DNA of 64,000 nucleotides from Moraxella boevrei DSM 14165. GTDB lineage: Bacteria > Pseudomonadota > Gammaproteobacteria > Pseudomonadales > Moraxellaceae. This document shows, piece by piece, positions 1-9,671 of the stretch. Position numbers and translations under genes: made by a program. The stretch lies in assembly GCF_000379845.1 (NCBI RefSeq), contig NZ_KB903770.1, forward strand, positions 124,001 to 188,000, given 5' to 3'. Numbering within the stretch: position 1 is the stretch's first letter; each line of letters starts with the position of its first letter. The notes below the pieces were generated by a model. The model made no database searches. It had not been told where the DNA came from and saw only the letters and a program-made list of their open reading frames with translations.

Positions 1-309
1 TTTTTCAATGCGAAAAAGTCGAGGTTTTGGATTGCCATCTTGCGGTTTTGGCGTTACCGTGCCAATTTCCAAATAACCAAAACCCAATGCCGATAATGCA
101 TCAATGTACTCGCCATTTTTGTCAAGCCCTGCCGCCAAACCGACAGGATTGCGAAAATTTAAACCCATACATACCGTTGGCAGTTCTAATTGTTCATACA
201 ATAAACTTGCCACGCCCATTTTTTGCGATTTTTCTAGCAAGGATAGGGTCATTTCGTGGGCTTTTTCAGGGTCAGTATTTAACAAAATCGGACGAAGCAA
301 AGCATACAT
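1..309 (-). CDS. pyrD: Dihydroorotate dehydrogenase (quinone), 5' part, cut by window edge
   Basis: The minus strand encodes the first 103 residues of a class 2 dihydroorotate dehydrogenase, which oxidises dihydroorotate to orotate in pyrimidine synthesis with quinone as acceptor at the inner membrane. The protein starts [19 protein letters not shown]. It contains the family segment [20 protein letters not shown] (FMN-binding start of the barrel) and then [20 protein letters not shown], as in E. coli PyrD. The start is the ATG at 307-309, which aligns with the E. coli start. The rest of the gene lies beyond position 1. No anomaly is visible in the part present. Confidence 0.93.
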   Translation of the reverse strand, partial: MYALLRPILLNTDPEKAHEMTLSLLEKSQKMGVASLLYEQLELPTVCMGLNFRNPVGLAAGLDKNGEYIDALSALGFGYLEIGTVTPKPQDGNPKPRLFRIEK

Positions 310-394
310 AACGGCACATTCTCACAAATTTTTTGACCTACATATTATAACAAGACTTGCCAATAAAATACACCCACCACCAGTCTAAATTTAG

Positions 395-931
395 TTAAGG
401 GACGGCTCGCCCATGAATCAATGCTACCCAACCACGTACCATACGGTAAAAATGCCAAATCAGCACCACCACAAAAATCAATACACCAACAAGTCCCGCC
501 AACCCACTACTGCCAAACAAAGTATCATTATTCATCAACATACTAATAAACGCCGTACCAAAGCCAAACAACATCAGCACCACACCAATCCCACCAAAAA
601 AAACACTATACCAAAAGGTTTTAATTTGCCAATCAAAATGACTGTACAACCATGTGTTGCGAGCTTCATCTCGTTTGGCATAGTTCATCACAATCGGAAT
701 AATCCACGTCAGCCCTGCGGTCAAATAGCTAAACACCGCCAACGCATAAGTCGCATGATTATATATAATCAAATCCCGACTCACCACATCACGCTGAATG
801 GTTGCCGAATTTTCTGGTAAAAATACAAGCGGTAGCTGATGATTGTCGGTCAAGTCATCTGTTAAATCAGCAAAGGGCTTAATCGTTGGAATGTCAGATT
901 GTTTGGGTAAATCAGGCGGTACTAATGACAT
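395..931 (-). CDS. Small multi-pass membrane protein, DUF4870/Tic20-like
   Basis: A 178-residue protein with a hydrophilic N-terminal 60 residues and three hydrophobic stretches (about residues 60-82, 105-130 and 140-165). The segment between the first two contains HFDWQIKTFWYSVFFGG, and the last ends in WHFYRMVRGWVALIHG. This pattern (histidine-tryptophan-glutamine loop, then YR..RG near the end) is seen in small inner-membrane proteins of the DUF4870/Tic20-like type. Its function is unknown. It lies between pyrD and a lipoprotein gene on the same strand, and the 83-bp gap to pyrD leaves co-transcription open. The opposite-strand ORF across it is a low-complexity shadow. Confidence 0.7.
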   Translation of the reverse strand: MSLVPPDLPKQSDIPTIKPFADLTDDLTDNHQLPLVFLPENSATIQRDVVSRDLIIYNHATYALAVFSYLTAGLTWIIPIVMNYAKRDEARNTWLYSHFDWQIKTFWYSVFFGGIGVVLMLFGFGTAFISMLMNNDTLFGSSGLAGLVGVLIFVVVLIWHFYRMVRGWVALIHGRAVP

Positions 932-1072
932 ATCATTTTCCTAAAATCAGCAAAAAATCACACGATATTTCTCATGAACTTAGATTAAAATGGGGATAAA
1001 TTTGCCAAAATTCAAGCGATTGGACTGAGTGACAATTTTCAATAATTATTTATAAATTTTAGTTTACTAAAT

Positions 1073-2242
1073 TTATTTTGCTAACCAAATCACATCTTTA
1101 ATTTGAGTATCGCTTGCCAAACTATTGATGTTAAATATATATTTTTTACCCAAATGATAACGCTGTGCCTTATCATATTCAATCGGCATTACCACCACTT
1201 GACGAGACATGGCATAAATCACAAAATCCGAATTTGGCGAAAAATTCACCACGCCTGCATCGGCATCATCACGTACAATTACCTGTTCTCCTGTACTTAA
1301 ATCTAGCAGTCGATTGTGCCAAATTGTTTGGTTATTTTGCATAGACTTGGTAAAAAAACTAATCATCTTACCGTCAGGACGATAGCGAATATCGGATTGA
1401 TAAGGTTGATTTTGGCTCAAGCCAAGCGGTTTGCCTTGTTTGGTTTGCCAGTCATACTGATAAATTTGCGGTTGATTTTTTATACCATTATCCGACACAT
1501 ACAAAAACGACTGTCCATTTGGCGACCAAATTGGGCTAATGTTCATAGCGTTGTTGGTAGTATTGGTTAAGCGTTGATATTTTATTTTAAAATCGTTTAA
1601 ATTTTTAAGATTGCTTAGGCTATTATGCAAAGGATTATCAAGTAAATCTAACCAATAAATTTCAGGATTTTTGTCAAAATTTACCGAAAATAGCCATTGT
1701 TGCTGATTGTGCGAAAGACTTACCCCAAAGTAATTCATCGGCTTTTGAATAACTTGTTCTAACGGTTTCGTTAATTGCTGATTTGTTAAGTTATACTGAT
1801 AAATGCTTGGATAATAATTCGCCTGTTGACTAAAAATTAAACTCGTGGCATCCGCCGTTGCCGATAGATTATCAATCCGCCCATCAAATTCCAATAATTT
1901 GCGTGGATTTTCCCCGCCAACATCGGTCATGACAAGGCTTGACGTGCGTTGATTACCTTGTTTTTGTTGGATAATTAGCACCCATTTTCCATGATTTGCA
2001 GTGGGATAATCTCGCAAAAACTGGGTTGTTTCATTGCTTAGGCTATTTTTAACATTATCAATTTCAATTTGTTGACTGTGAAAATATGTCTCGCTCGCTT
2101 TGACAAGTACTTTATGAGTATCCTTATGATGAGTTGACAAATTCTTGACTTGGGTTGGGATTCTGGTTTGACAAGCGGTTAAGCCAAATATTAAACTTAA
2201 ACCGATAATTTGCCGAATAAAATATTTATAAAAAAGTTGCAT
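1073..2242 (-). CDS. Predicted lipoprotein with TolB-like (PD40) beta-propeller repeats
   Basis: A protein of about 389 residues. The ATG at 2242 is preferred over an upstream TTG because it begins a typical signal: a short basic start (MQLFYKYFIRQ), a hydrophobic core and the lipobox LTAC, so Cys is the likely lipidation site. The mature part has repeated WD40-like PD40 features: GGENPRKLLEFDGRIDNLS, SPIWSPNGQSFLYVSDNG, YRPDGKMISFFTKS and FSPNSDFVIYAMS. These resemble the propeller blades of TolB. It is probably a periplasmic protein tethered to a membrane, with unknown partners. It lies just downstream of bamA on the same strand, behind a terminator-like hairpin, so it may have its own promoter. 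No pal/tol genes are nearby, so I do not call it tolB. Confidence 0.72.
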   Translation of the reverse strand: MQLFYKYFIRQIIGLSLIFGLTACQTRIPTQVKNLSTHHKDTHKVLVKASETYFHSQQIEIDNVKNSLSNETTQFLRDYPTANHGKWVLIIQQKQGNQRTSSLVMTDVGGENPRKLLEFDGRIDNLSATADATSLIFSQQANYYPSIYQYNLTNQQLTKPLEQVIQKPMNYFGVSLSHNQQQWLFSVNFDKNPEIYWLDLLDNPLHNSLSNLKNLNDFKIKYQRLTNTTNNAMNISPIWSPNGQSFLYVSDNGIKNQPQIYQYDWQTKQGKPLGLSQNQPYQSDIRYRPDGKMISFFTKSMQNNQTIWHNRLLDLSTGEQVIVRDDADAGVVNFSPNSDFVIYAMSRQVVVMPIEYDKAQRYHLGKKYIFNINSLASDTQIKDVIWLAK

Positions 2243-2286
2243 AATTACTCTCAATAATTTATAAAATGCCAATCAAAGCCGATAAA

Positions 2287-2325
2287 AAAGGCAGATTAAC
2301 CGTGTTAACCCACCTTTTTTTTACC
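2287..2325 (-). terminator. Rho-independent terminator after bamA
   Basis: On the minus strand, beginning 16 bases after the bamA stop codon, an 11-bp stem (GGTGGGTTAAC with GTTAATCTGCC, including G-U pairs) closes a three-base loop and is followed by a run of T. The geometry fits intrinsic termination of bamA. Confidence 0.6.
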
Positions 2326-2340
2326 AAAATTCAGCCTAAA

Positions 2341-4719
2341 TTAGAACAAACGTCCAATTTCAAATTGTACTTGGTCAATTTTATCGCCCTCTTTTTTGTT
2401 CAGCGGTTTGGCATAACTTAGCGAGATTGGCCCAATCGGTGTAATCCACGTGACCCCAGCCCCTGCACTAAATCGCATATCGTTATCTTTTTGATTAAGA
2501 ATTGGTACATTGTTACCGTTTACCATAACGGTTTGGTCATAGCGGTTGGTGGTGTCAAACACCTGAGCCCCTTCGACGAATAGCACTGGACGCACTTGGT
2601 CTGCCCAGTCGCCTTTAAACGGCATTGGGAAAATCAGCTCCGCACCGACTTGAGCCAAGGCGTTACCACCGACTTCTTCTGGGTCGATATCATTGCTAGC
2701 GTATTGATAACGGTTACTGCGTGGACCAAGTGTGTAGTTTTCGTAGCCACGCACCGAGCCGTAACCCCCTGCGTAAAAGTTTTCCCAAAACGGCAAATCA
2801 TTACCATAACCCAGCTTGGTGTAACCACGCAATACGGTATTTTTATAAAATGGGTGGTAATAGTTACCTTGATACACGATTTTTTGGTATTTGGCATCGC
2901 CAAAGGCAAGGTTTAGATCCACATTATGCGACATCCCTTTGGTTGGGAAACGTCCACGGTCAAGCGTGTTCATGTTCCAACCCAAATTCAAGTTATAAGT
3001 GTTAAAACCTGCTTCAAAGCTTGGAATATTACCGCCTAACAACTTAGCTGATAACTCGCCTTCGTCCACTAAGTATTTGTAATTTGCCACCGCTAGGTTA
3101 CGACCACCTTTAATCGTGGTTTTATCCACGTTAAGTCCTGCACTTAGGCTTTTGTTTTCGTCAATCGGATAGCTATAGCCGAGCGTACCGCCGAGCGAGT
3201 CAGTGACATAGTTGGAGATATTTTTATCATCATATTTGGTTTTACGCCAGTACACGCTTGCACTTTGCGAAATGCCGTCTGGGGTAAAATACGGATTAGT
3301 CACACCAATATTATAGCTGTCTAAGGTTTCTGAACGGGATAATTGCAAATTCACCCGATTACCTGTCCCCATAAAGTTGGACTGGCTTAAGCCTGCTTGG
3401 AAGGTTAGACCACCACTTTGCGAATAACCTGCAGCAATGGTACTACTGCCAGAGGGCTGTTCCACCACCGCAATGTTGACATCTACTTGGTCAGGTGTGC
3501 TAGTAACAGGTTTTACATCCACATTCACCGTTTTAAAAAAGCCTGTTCGCATGAGTCTAGCACGAGACAGTTCAATTTTTTCGTTCGAGGCCAACGCCCC
3601 TTCCATTTGACGCATTTCACGGCGTAACACTTCGTCAGCGGTTTTGGTATTGCCTGTAAAATTAATGCGACGCACATACACAGGACGCACAGGGTCAATG
3701 AAAAAGTCCATATCGACCACACGTCTTTTGTCATCAATGCGTGGCACAGGGCGTATTTGAGCAAAATAATAACCATCATTGCCGTATAAGGTGTTAAAAT
3801 TTTGCAAGGTAGTGGTGATTTGGCGTTGCGAATATTGCTCGCCTGCCTTGAACGCCACTTGTTCTGTTAATTTAGCCAATTCATAATTGGGTTTTCCCAA
3901 AAAGTTAACTTGCCCAAACTGATATTGCTCACCTTCGTCCACACTAATTTCGACATAAACTTTGTCTTTTTCTGGACTAATGTTCAAAATCGCATCGTTA
4001 ATATTAAATTTGACATAACCTGCATTTTGGTACATCGCTGTGACGTTTTCTAGGCTTGCGGTTAGTTTTTCTTTGGCATAACGGTCGGATTTGCTGATGA
4101 TATTTTTCCACGAGGTTTCTTTGATATTCATCGCATCTTTAATCGCTTCATCACTAAAACGCTGATTGCCAAGCACGCTAATTTCCACGATACGAGCAGG
4201 TTTACCTTCCACAAAATCAAACGTTAACGCCACACGGTTGTTATCAAGTTCAGTTTTGGTAACTGTGACATCGCTATTATAGTAGCCTTGTTGGTTGTAT
4301 TGTTGTTTAAGTTCGTTTTGGATTTGTTCAAGCGTGGCTTGTTTTAGCACATTGCCTTCGCTAATACCAATGCGTTTTAAGCCTTCTTGTAAGGCTTGTT
4401 TTGGAATTAATTTATTACCGTCAAAACTAACGCTTGCGATTACAGGACGTTCCACCACGTCAAATACCAAATTATTGCCGACTTTTCCTGCTTTGACATC
4501 AGAAAAATTGCCTGTCGCATACAAGGCTTTGATGCTCTCGGCGATATTATTATCAGTCGCCATTTCACCAGACTCTACCACCACCACAGGGTACAAACTA
4601 TCGGCTGACAAACGGGTTAAACCGTTAAATTCAATATTAGCAATGGTAAAATCAACCGCTTGGGCATTGGTCGCCACAATCGCTAACGGAGCAAGGGCAA
4701 TAACTGCTAAATTTCGCAT
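2341..4719 (-). CDS. bamA: Outer membrane protein assembly factor BamA
   Basis: A 792-residue Omp85 protein, the normal BamA length, that folds and inserts beta-barrel proteins in the outer membrane as the core of the BAM complex. The first about 22 residues are a signal peptide (MRNLAVIALAPLAIVATNAQA). Five POTRA domains follow to about residue 420; examples of their starts are FTIANIEFNGLTRLSADSL and VYVRRINFTGNTKTADEVLR. The C-terminal 370 residues are the 16-strand barrel, with the conserved loop-6 motif VRGYE and an aromatic C-terminus (QFEIGRLF) typical of BAM substrates. Unlike in many gammaproteobacteria, rseP is not upstream and skp/lpxD are not downstream. Confidence 0.97.
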   Translation of the reverse strand: MRNLAVIALAPLAIVATNAQAVDFTIANIEFNGLTRLSADSLYPVVVVESGEMATDNNIAESIKALYATGNFSDVKAGKVGNNLVFDVVERPVIASVSFDGNKLIPKQALQEGLKRIGISEGNVLKQATLEQIQNELKQQYNQQGYYNSDVTVTKTELDNNRVALTFDFVEGKPARIVEISVLGNQRFSDEAIKDAMNIKETSWKNIISKSDRYAKEKLTASLENVTAMYQNAGYVKFNINDAILNISPEKDKVYVEISVDEGEQYQFGQVNFLGKPNYELAKLTEQVAFKAGEQYSQRQITTTLQNFNTLYGNDGYYFAQIRPVPRIDDKRRVVDMDFFIDPVRPVYVRRINFTGNTKTADEVLRREMRQMEGALASNEKIELSRARLMRTGFFKTVNVDVKPVTSTPDQVDVNIAVVEQPSGSSTIAAGYSQSGGLTFQAGLSQSNFMGTGNRVNLQLSRSETLDSYNIGVTNPYFTPDGISQSASVYWRKTKYDDKNISNYVTDSLGGTLGYSYPIDENKSLSAGLNVDKTTIKGGRNLAVANYKYLVDEGELSAKLLGGNIPSFEAGFNTYNLNLGWNMNTLDRGRFPTKGMSHNVDLNLAFGDAKYQKIVYQGNYYHPFYKNTVLRGYTKLGYGNDLPFWENFYAGGYGSVRGYENYTLGPRSNRYQYASNDIDPEEVGGNALAQVGAELIFPMPFKGDWADQVRPVLFVEGAQVFDTTNRYDQTVMVNGNNVPILNQKDNDMRFSAGAGVTWITPIGPISLSYAKPLNKKEGDKIDQVQFEIGRLF

Positions 4720-4961
4720 AATTTTTCTTCCAAATTTTTAACCAGCAATTTTTTGATACTTTTTAAAAGTTTTCAACATTTTTTTAAAATCAACGTTTAT
4801 AAAAAAACATTGGTTGCAATCAATGGTTATACCTAAAATAACGCCTATTGTAAGCGGTATGTAAAAATATCACAACAAAAAAAATCAGTTTTTTCTGACT
4901 TTTTGGTAATTGGTTACAATAATCAGGTGATTTTGTAAAATTTGAGTTATAATCCTTTGTA

Positions 4962-5468
4962 TTAGATAAAAGCGGAGAACGCCAATAGCCCCTTGCTTAA
5001 CAAATACACCACCAACGCACCGAGTGCTGTCAATGCCACCACGCCAAATGCCATGGAATAATCGATGTAGGGCTTTGGCACGACGATGTCTTCTAGGGTT
5101 TCGATATTCATGGCATCAACGTCATCTTTGAGCAAGTACATACTATAGCCCCAACCAAACAAATTATACACGATAAAAATGGTTGGAATAATCATGGCAA
5201 AACGTTCAAAATTAACATAATACAACGCCACCGCCGACACAATCAGCCACACCACGTCCAATAGTGATACCAAATGCACCCAAGAATCTTCAGAGAGCCT
5301 GCCTGCTGAGCCGTACAAATTTATCGCTTCGTAAATCACCAAGACCGCCATGACAAGCGAACCGAGCAAATAAGTGGCTTGCCAATCAATGTCTGCCCAT
5401 GTAAAGCTAAACAAAGAAAGTGGGTTCAGTGGGTTCATGGATAAGGTGAATAAAACTGCGGTGGTCAT
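4962..5468 (-). CDS. Uncharacterised inner-membrane protein, about four helices
   Basis: A 168-residue protein with hydrophobic segments near residues 32-50, 66-84, 88-107 and 138-165 and acidic connecting loops (SAGRLSEDSW, DDVDAMNIETLEDIVVPKP). I do not recognise a named family. It is upstream of bamA on the same strand, with 242 bp between them, so bamA probably has its own promoter in that gap. It faces the restriction-modification island divergently. It is likely a real gene, given its membrane-protein composition and clean ATG start, but no function can be assigned. Confidence 0.65.
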   Translation of the reverse strand: MTTAVLFTLSMNPLNPLSLFSFTWADIDWQATYLLGSLVMAVLVIYEAINLYGSAGRLSEDSWVHLVSLLDVVWLIVSAVALYYVNFERFAMIIPTIFIVYNLFGWGYSMYLLKDDVDAMNIETLEDIVVPKPYIDYSMAFGVVALTALGALVVYLLSKGLLAFSAFI

Positions 5469-5510
5469 AACATCTCATTGCCGATAAAATCAAGGTTGCC
5501 ATTGTATCGT

Positions 5511-5534
5511 AAAATGGGTTGTAAAAAAACCCAC
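5511..5534. repeat. Short hairpin between divergent genes
   Basis: An inverted repeat with arms TGGGTT and AACCCA, flanked by A4 and T4, lies between the divergent membrane-protein gene and the methyltransferase gene. It could insulate the restriction island or be a remnant of a terminator. There is no direct evidence for either. Confidence 0.35.
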
Positions 5535-5646
5535 TTTTGCTAAAAGATTGGTACAAAAGCTAATTATTACAAGTAATAAAATAAAACTTGTCATCAAAGT
5601 AATTTATGCTAAAATTTAGGGATTTTTGTTAAGAATATAGATTTTT

Positions 5647-7593
5647 ATGTCAAAGTTACTAGATGATTATCCGCATTTCACCAAACAAATTCAAATCAAT
5701 AATAGGCGTTATCTGGGTAATAAGTTTGCGTTGTCTGATTTTATTAAAAACACTGTTGAAAATCATTGCAAAAATATTTCCAGTGTTTGTGATATTTTTA
5801 GTGGAACAGGAGCTGTTGCCAATATTTTTTTAGATAAAAAAATAATTACAAACGATATCTTATATGCCAACTACATTAGCAATTGTGCATGGTTTTTGCC
5901 ACAAGATTATGATAATCAAAAAATGATTGATCTAATTTATGAATTTAATAGTATTCATACCTCCGAAAATAATTATATGCGTAAGAATTTTGCCAATACA
6001 TTTTTTTCGGCAGATAATTGTAGTAAAATTGGCTACATTCGTGAAAATATTGAAATTTTGTACACAAATAAAGACATTAATTTTAAAGAATATGCTATCC
6101 TGATAACATCTTTATTATATGCGATGGATAAAATTGCTAATACTGTGGGACATTATGACGCTTATCGCAAAAAGATAAAGCAAGATAAGCCATTGATTTT
6201 ATCACTTATTTTTCCAAATAATAATTTAAATTTAAACAATCAATGCTTTAATAAAGATGCTAATGACTTAATTAAAAGTATAGAATGCGATTTATTATAT
6301 CTTGACCCACCTTATAACTCTAGGCAATATAGCGATGCCTATCATTTGCTTGAGAATGTAGCAAAATGGCAAAAACCGGCTGTATTTGGGGTAGCTCGCA
6401 AAATGAACCGCTCACACATTAAAAGTGATTATTGTACTATTCAAGCAACAAATGCGTTTGAATACTTGATTATTGAAGCGAAGGCGAAATATATTTTATT
6501 ATCATATAATAATATGGCAAATAAAGGTAATGAACGTTCAAATGCTAAAATTAGTGATGATGATATTTTAAGAATTTTAAGCAAAAAAGGTAAAGTTACT
6601 GTATTCGAACAAGATTATAAGCCTTTTTCTACAGGCAAAAGTGATATTAATGACAATACGGAACGCTTATTTTTGTGTGAAGTTTTTCAAAATAAGAAAC
6701 AAAATTTTATTGCTAGTCCTTTGAATTACCAAGGTGGTAAATTTAAATTATTAAATCAAATTTATCCGTTACTACCAAAGACAACTTATTTCGTAGATTT
6801 ATTTGCAGGTGGAGCCAATGTCGGCATTAATTCAGATGCTGATCAAATTATTTTAAATGATGTAAATAGAAAAATTATTGAATTATTTGAATTTATTAAA
6901 AATACAGATACACGTGATTTATTATTAAAAATTAGTAAAATAATTGAAAAATATCAATTATCAAACACAACTCGATATGGTTACAAATTTTATCATTGCG
7001 ATAGCGATGCAGGTTTGTCAGCTTATAATAAAGATAATTTTTTAAAGTTACGTCAAGATTATAATCAATCAAAAGATATTTTACTTTTGTATATTTTAAT
7101 TGTTTTTGCATTTAATAATCAAATTCGTTTTAATAAAAAAGGTGAGTTTAATTTACCTGTTGGTAAGCGTGATTTTAATGAAAAAATGCGTGAAAAATTA
7201 ATTTTATTTTCTGAAATGCTGAAATCTAAAAATATCAATTTTGCTAATCAAGATTTTAGAAATTTTGATTTAACCATATTGCCAAAAGACACCTTGATTT
7301 ATTGCGACCCACCTTATTTAATTACATTGGCAGGCTATAATGAGAATGGGGGTTGGCATGAACAAGATGAGAATGATTTGTTAATTTTTTTAGACAAAAT
7401 TAATAAATTAGGTCTTAAATTTGCTCTTTCTAATGTACTTGTAGCAAAAAATAGAACCAATGATATTTTACAAAATTGGATAAATAACAACCATTATCAC
7501 TGCCATTATTTAGAAAAAAGCTATACCAATAGCAATTATCAACGCAAATATAAAGAAAGTAAAAGCATTGAAGTGTTAATCACAAATTATTAA
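5647..7593 (+). CDS. Fused double N6-adenine DNA methyltransferase of a type IIS-like R-M system
   Basis: A 648-residue fusion of two alpha-class (D12/Dam-like) adenine methyltransferases. The first half has RYLGNK near residue 21, the AdoMet motif DIFSGTG at 49-55 and catalytic DPPY at 220-223 followed by NSRQY. The second half has NYQGGK at 360-365, VDLFAGG at 383-389 and DPPY at 554-557. Two fused catalytic domains, each methylating one strand of an asymmetric site, are known from type IIS enzymes such as M.FokI, which has nearly the same length. The gene is followed nine bases later by a probable endonuclease gene, so this is the protecting enzyme. Base composition is more AT-rich than in the neighbouring core genes, suggesting horizontal acquisition. 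The recognition site is unknown. Confidence 0.9.
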   Translation: MSKLLDDYPHFTKQIQINNRRYLGNKFALSDFIKNTVENHCKNISSVCDIFSGTGAVANIFLDKKIITNDILYANYISNCAWFLPQDYDNQKMIDLIYEFNSIHTSENNYMRKNFANTFFSADNCSKIGYIRENIEILYTNKDINFKEYAILITSLLYAMDKIANTVGHYDAYRKKIKQDKPLILSLIFPNNNLNLNNQCFNKDANDLIKSIECDLLYLDPPYNSRQYSDAYHLLENVAKWQKPAVFGVARKMNRSHIKSDYCTIQATNAFEYLIIEAKAKYILLSYNNMANKGNERSNAKISDDDILRILSKKGKVTVFEQDYKPFSTGKSDINDNTERLFLCEVFQNKKQNFIASPLNYQGGKFKLLNQIYPLLPKTTYFVDLFAGGANVGINSDADQIILNDVNRKIIELFEFIKNTDTRDLLLKISKIIEKYQLSNTTRYGYKFYHCDSDAGLSAYNKDNFLKLRQDYNQSKDILLLYILIVFAFNNQIRFNKKGEFNLPVGKRDFNEKMREKLILFSEMLKSKNINFANQDFRNFDLTILPKDTLIYCDPPYLITLAGYNENGGWHEQDENDLLIFLDKINKLGLKFALSNVLVAKNRTNDILQNWINNNHYHCHYLEKSYTNSNYQRKYKESKSIEVLITNY

Positions 7594-7602
7594 GGTGAAA
7601 AA

Positions 7603-9564
7603 ATGACATTACCGAATATCGCTTATCAAAGTTTTTGTTGGGTATTGGGCACAACCAGTTTTCGCACTGCCCAACTAAATTTAAAGATTGAATTACAATT
7701 AGCCATGTTAGATGAACTACGTAAACAATATCAAACATGGCAATGGAATAGTGCTTTACAAAAAATCTATTATGATTTTATGCAAGAACAATCCTTTATC
7801 ACAGGTGATGCAACTCGTAAAGATAAAGATGCTAGAGAAAAGACTTCAGGATTGGTCGATATTGGATTATTAACCAATAATCGTGAATTAACTGAAGCTG
7901 GACAAATATTGCTAAACACATCTAAGCAACATGATTTTACAACAAACAATTTTTTTGAATTAGAAACGGATAGTTATCTATATCTTAAACAGTTATTAAA
8001 AACCAGTTTAAAAGTAGATAATGGTATTGTTCGTCCCTACATTGTTTTAGCCAAACTTTTAACAGAATTTAATTATTTGAGCTATGCTGAATTTACCTAT
8101 TTCCTACCTTTATGTATATCTGATACAACTACACAAACAATTATAGAACAAATTCCACTCTATCGCCAAAATAAAGTTGGTATTACAGAAGTAATCTATC
8201 AGACCTTAAGAAAATTAACTAATATACAAAGTACTTTGAACTTATTAATAAACAATGAAATTAGTGAAGATTTAATTTGTATTATCGGTATGAACCGTAA
8301 AAGCCGTACTTACGATAAACCCTATTATGATTTATTTTTAAATCTTGTAGAAGTTTTTGTTAAAAATAATGACAACAAAATTATTGAATTATACCAAGCT
8401 ATCAAAAAAACCAAACAAGCGAAAAAATGGTTACCTTATATTTTTAAACACACCAATGAAAAATCCGTGAAAAAGTTAGGTAGAAGTGCATTAAATGACA
8501 AATCAGAATTTGCAAATTGTCAATTGATATCAGTAATAAAACCCATATTTTTTAAATATTTACATGTTTTTAAAGCCATGTCAACTTTAGAAGATTATTT
8601 TGACTTAAATAGACGCTATTTTAATTTAACCAATACACTTATTTTTGATGAACAAAAAGTACAGTTTGATATTTTGCCAAAATATTTTTTTGATGATGTT
8701 ATTGATGAATTATATCAAGTAGCTTATGAAAAAAATATAAATTTGCATAACAATGTCGACTTAAATCAAATACATTCATCTTTAGTTATTAACAAAAAAC
8801 AAATTTATAAACAAATTAGTCAAGACTACAGGGTTAAAGTTACAAATTCCAATCAGGTTCATTCTTTATTAAGCTATGAACGTTATCGGCGTTTTACAAA
8901 ATTAATTAATGAAAGATTTGACAAAAAAACATTATTAAGTTTACTAGATTATTTTGAAAGTCGTAATGATAAAGAAATTCATAAATTAGTTACTGATGAG
9001 GCAGATATTCCAACGATTTTTGAGTATGTTTTGGGAATTATTTGGTATGAAATTAGTGAGCGAAAAGGCGACATTTTACAATTTATGAATTTGTCATTAG
9101 AAGCCAATTTATTACCAAAAACGCATGCTTCTGGTGGATATGCAGATATTATTTATAAATATGAGCAAACACCACATTATCCAAAGCATGATGTATTAAT
9201 TGAAGCAACTCTAGCAACTGACAACAATCAACGCAGAATGGAACTTGAGCCTGTATCACGGCATTTGGGCGATTATTTATTAAAATACAAAGAATTCAAT
9301 GATTATGCGATTTTTATCAGTACCTTTTTACATCGGAATGTTATCGCAGATTTTCGTTCCAGAAAAAATATGCCTTATTATGGTAAAAATGATGAATATT
9401 TAGAAGGTATGAAAATTATTCCTATTGATACAGCTTGGCTAAAAATCGCTTTACAGCAAGATAAAAAATATCGTGATTTGTATCGGCTTTTTGATAATTT
9501 TCACAATCAAGATATTAAACCGCATGAGTGGTCATCTCACATAAATTTAAATCTATGTGAATGA
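7603..9564 (+). CDS. Probable type IIS restriction endonuclease, AlwI-family-like
   Basis: A 653-residue protein directly downstream of the double methyltransferase, which makes it the expected nuclease partner. The N-terminus (SFCWVLGTTSFRTAQLNLKI) and C-terminal region resemble the AlwI/PleI/MlyI family of endonucleases cutting outside asymmetric sites. A likely PD-(D/E)xK-type catalytic site is GGYADIIYKY (Asp515) followed by VLIEATL (Glu534, Thr536). After that comes RRMELEPVSRHLGDYL (545-560), a family-type block. A good ribosome-binding site (GGTG) lies before the ATG. I see no frameshift, so the system looks intact. The family assignment is by eye; cleavage and specificity are not shown. 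Confidence 0.75.
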   Translation: MTLPNIAYQSFCWVLGTTSFRTAQLNLKIELQLAMLDELRKQYQTWQWNSALQKIYYDFMQEQSFITGDATRKDKDAREKTSGLVDIGLLTNNRELTEAGQILLNTSKQHDFTTNNFFELETDSYLYLKQLLKTSLKVDNGIVRPYIVLAKLLTEFNYLSYAEFTYFLPLCISDTTTQTIIEQIPLYRQNKVGITEVIYQTLRKLTNIQSTLNLLINNEISEDLICIIGMNRKSRTYDKPYYDLFLNLVEVFVKNNDNKIIELYQAIKKTKQAKKWLPYIFKHTNEKSVKKLGRSALNDKSEFANCQLISVIKPIFFKYLHVFKAMSTLEDYFDLNRRYFNLTNTLIFDEQKVQFDILPKYFFDDVIDELYQVAYEKNINLHNNVDLNQIHSSLVINKKQIYKQISQDYRVKVTNSNQVHSLLSYERYRRFTKLINERFDKKTLLSLLDYFESRNDKEIHKLVTDEADIPTIFEYVLGIIWYEISERKGDILQFMNLSLEANLLPKTHASGGYADIIYKYEQTPHYPKHDVLIEATLATDNNQRRMELEPVSRHLGDYLLKYKEFNDYAIFISTFLHRNVIADFRSRKNMPYYGKNDEYLEGMKIIPIDTAWLKIALQQDKKYRDLYRLFDNFHNQDIKPHEWSSHINLNLCE

Positions 9565-9671
9565 GTATTGTAAAGCCTTAATCTATTCTTAACTCTGGTT
9601 GTTTTTTAACACAACTTGCTAAATTGAATAAATTTGATGATAATAACTGATTAATTTTTGGAGATAACACC

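Noticed and set aside
413-820. Long plus-strand ORF rich in His, Gln, Asn and Thr
   Set aside because: It is antisense to a membrane protein with clear hydrophobic segments, and its composition is that of a reversed membrane-protein frame.
2634-3005. Antisense and alternate-frame ORFs inside bamA
   Set aside because: They overlap a conserved barrel-coding region and have no independent support.
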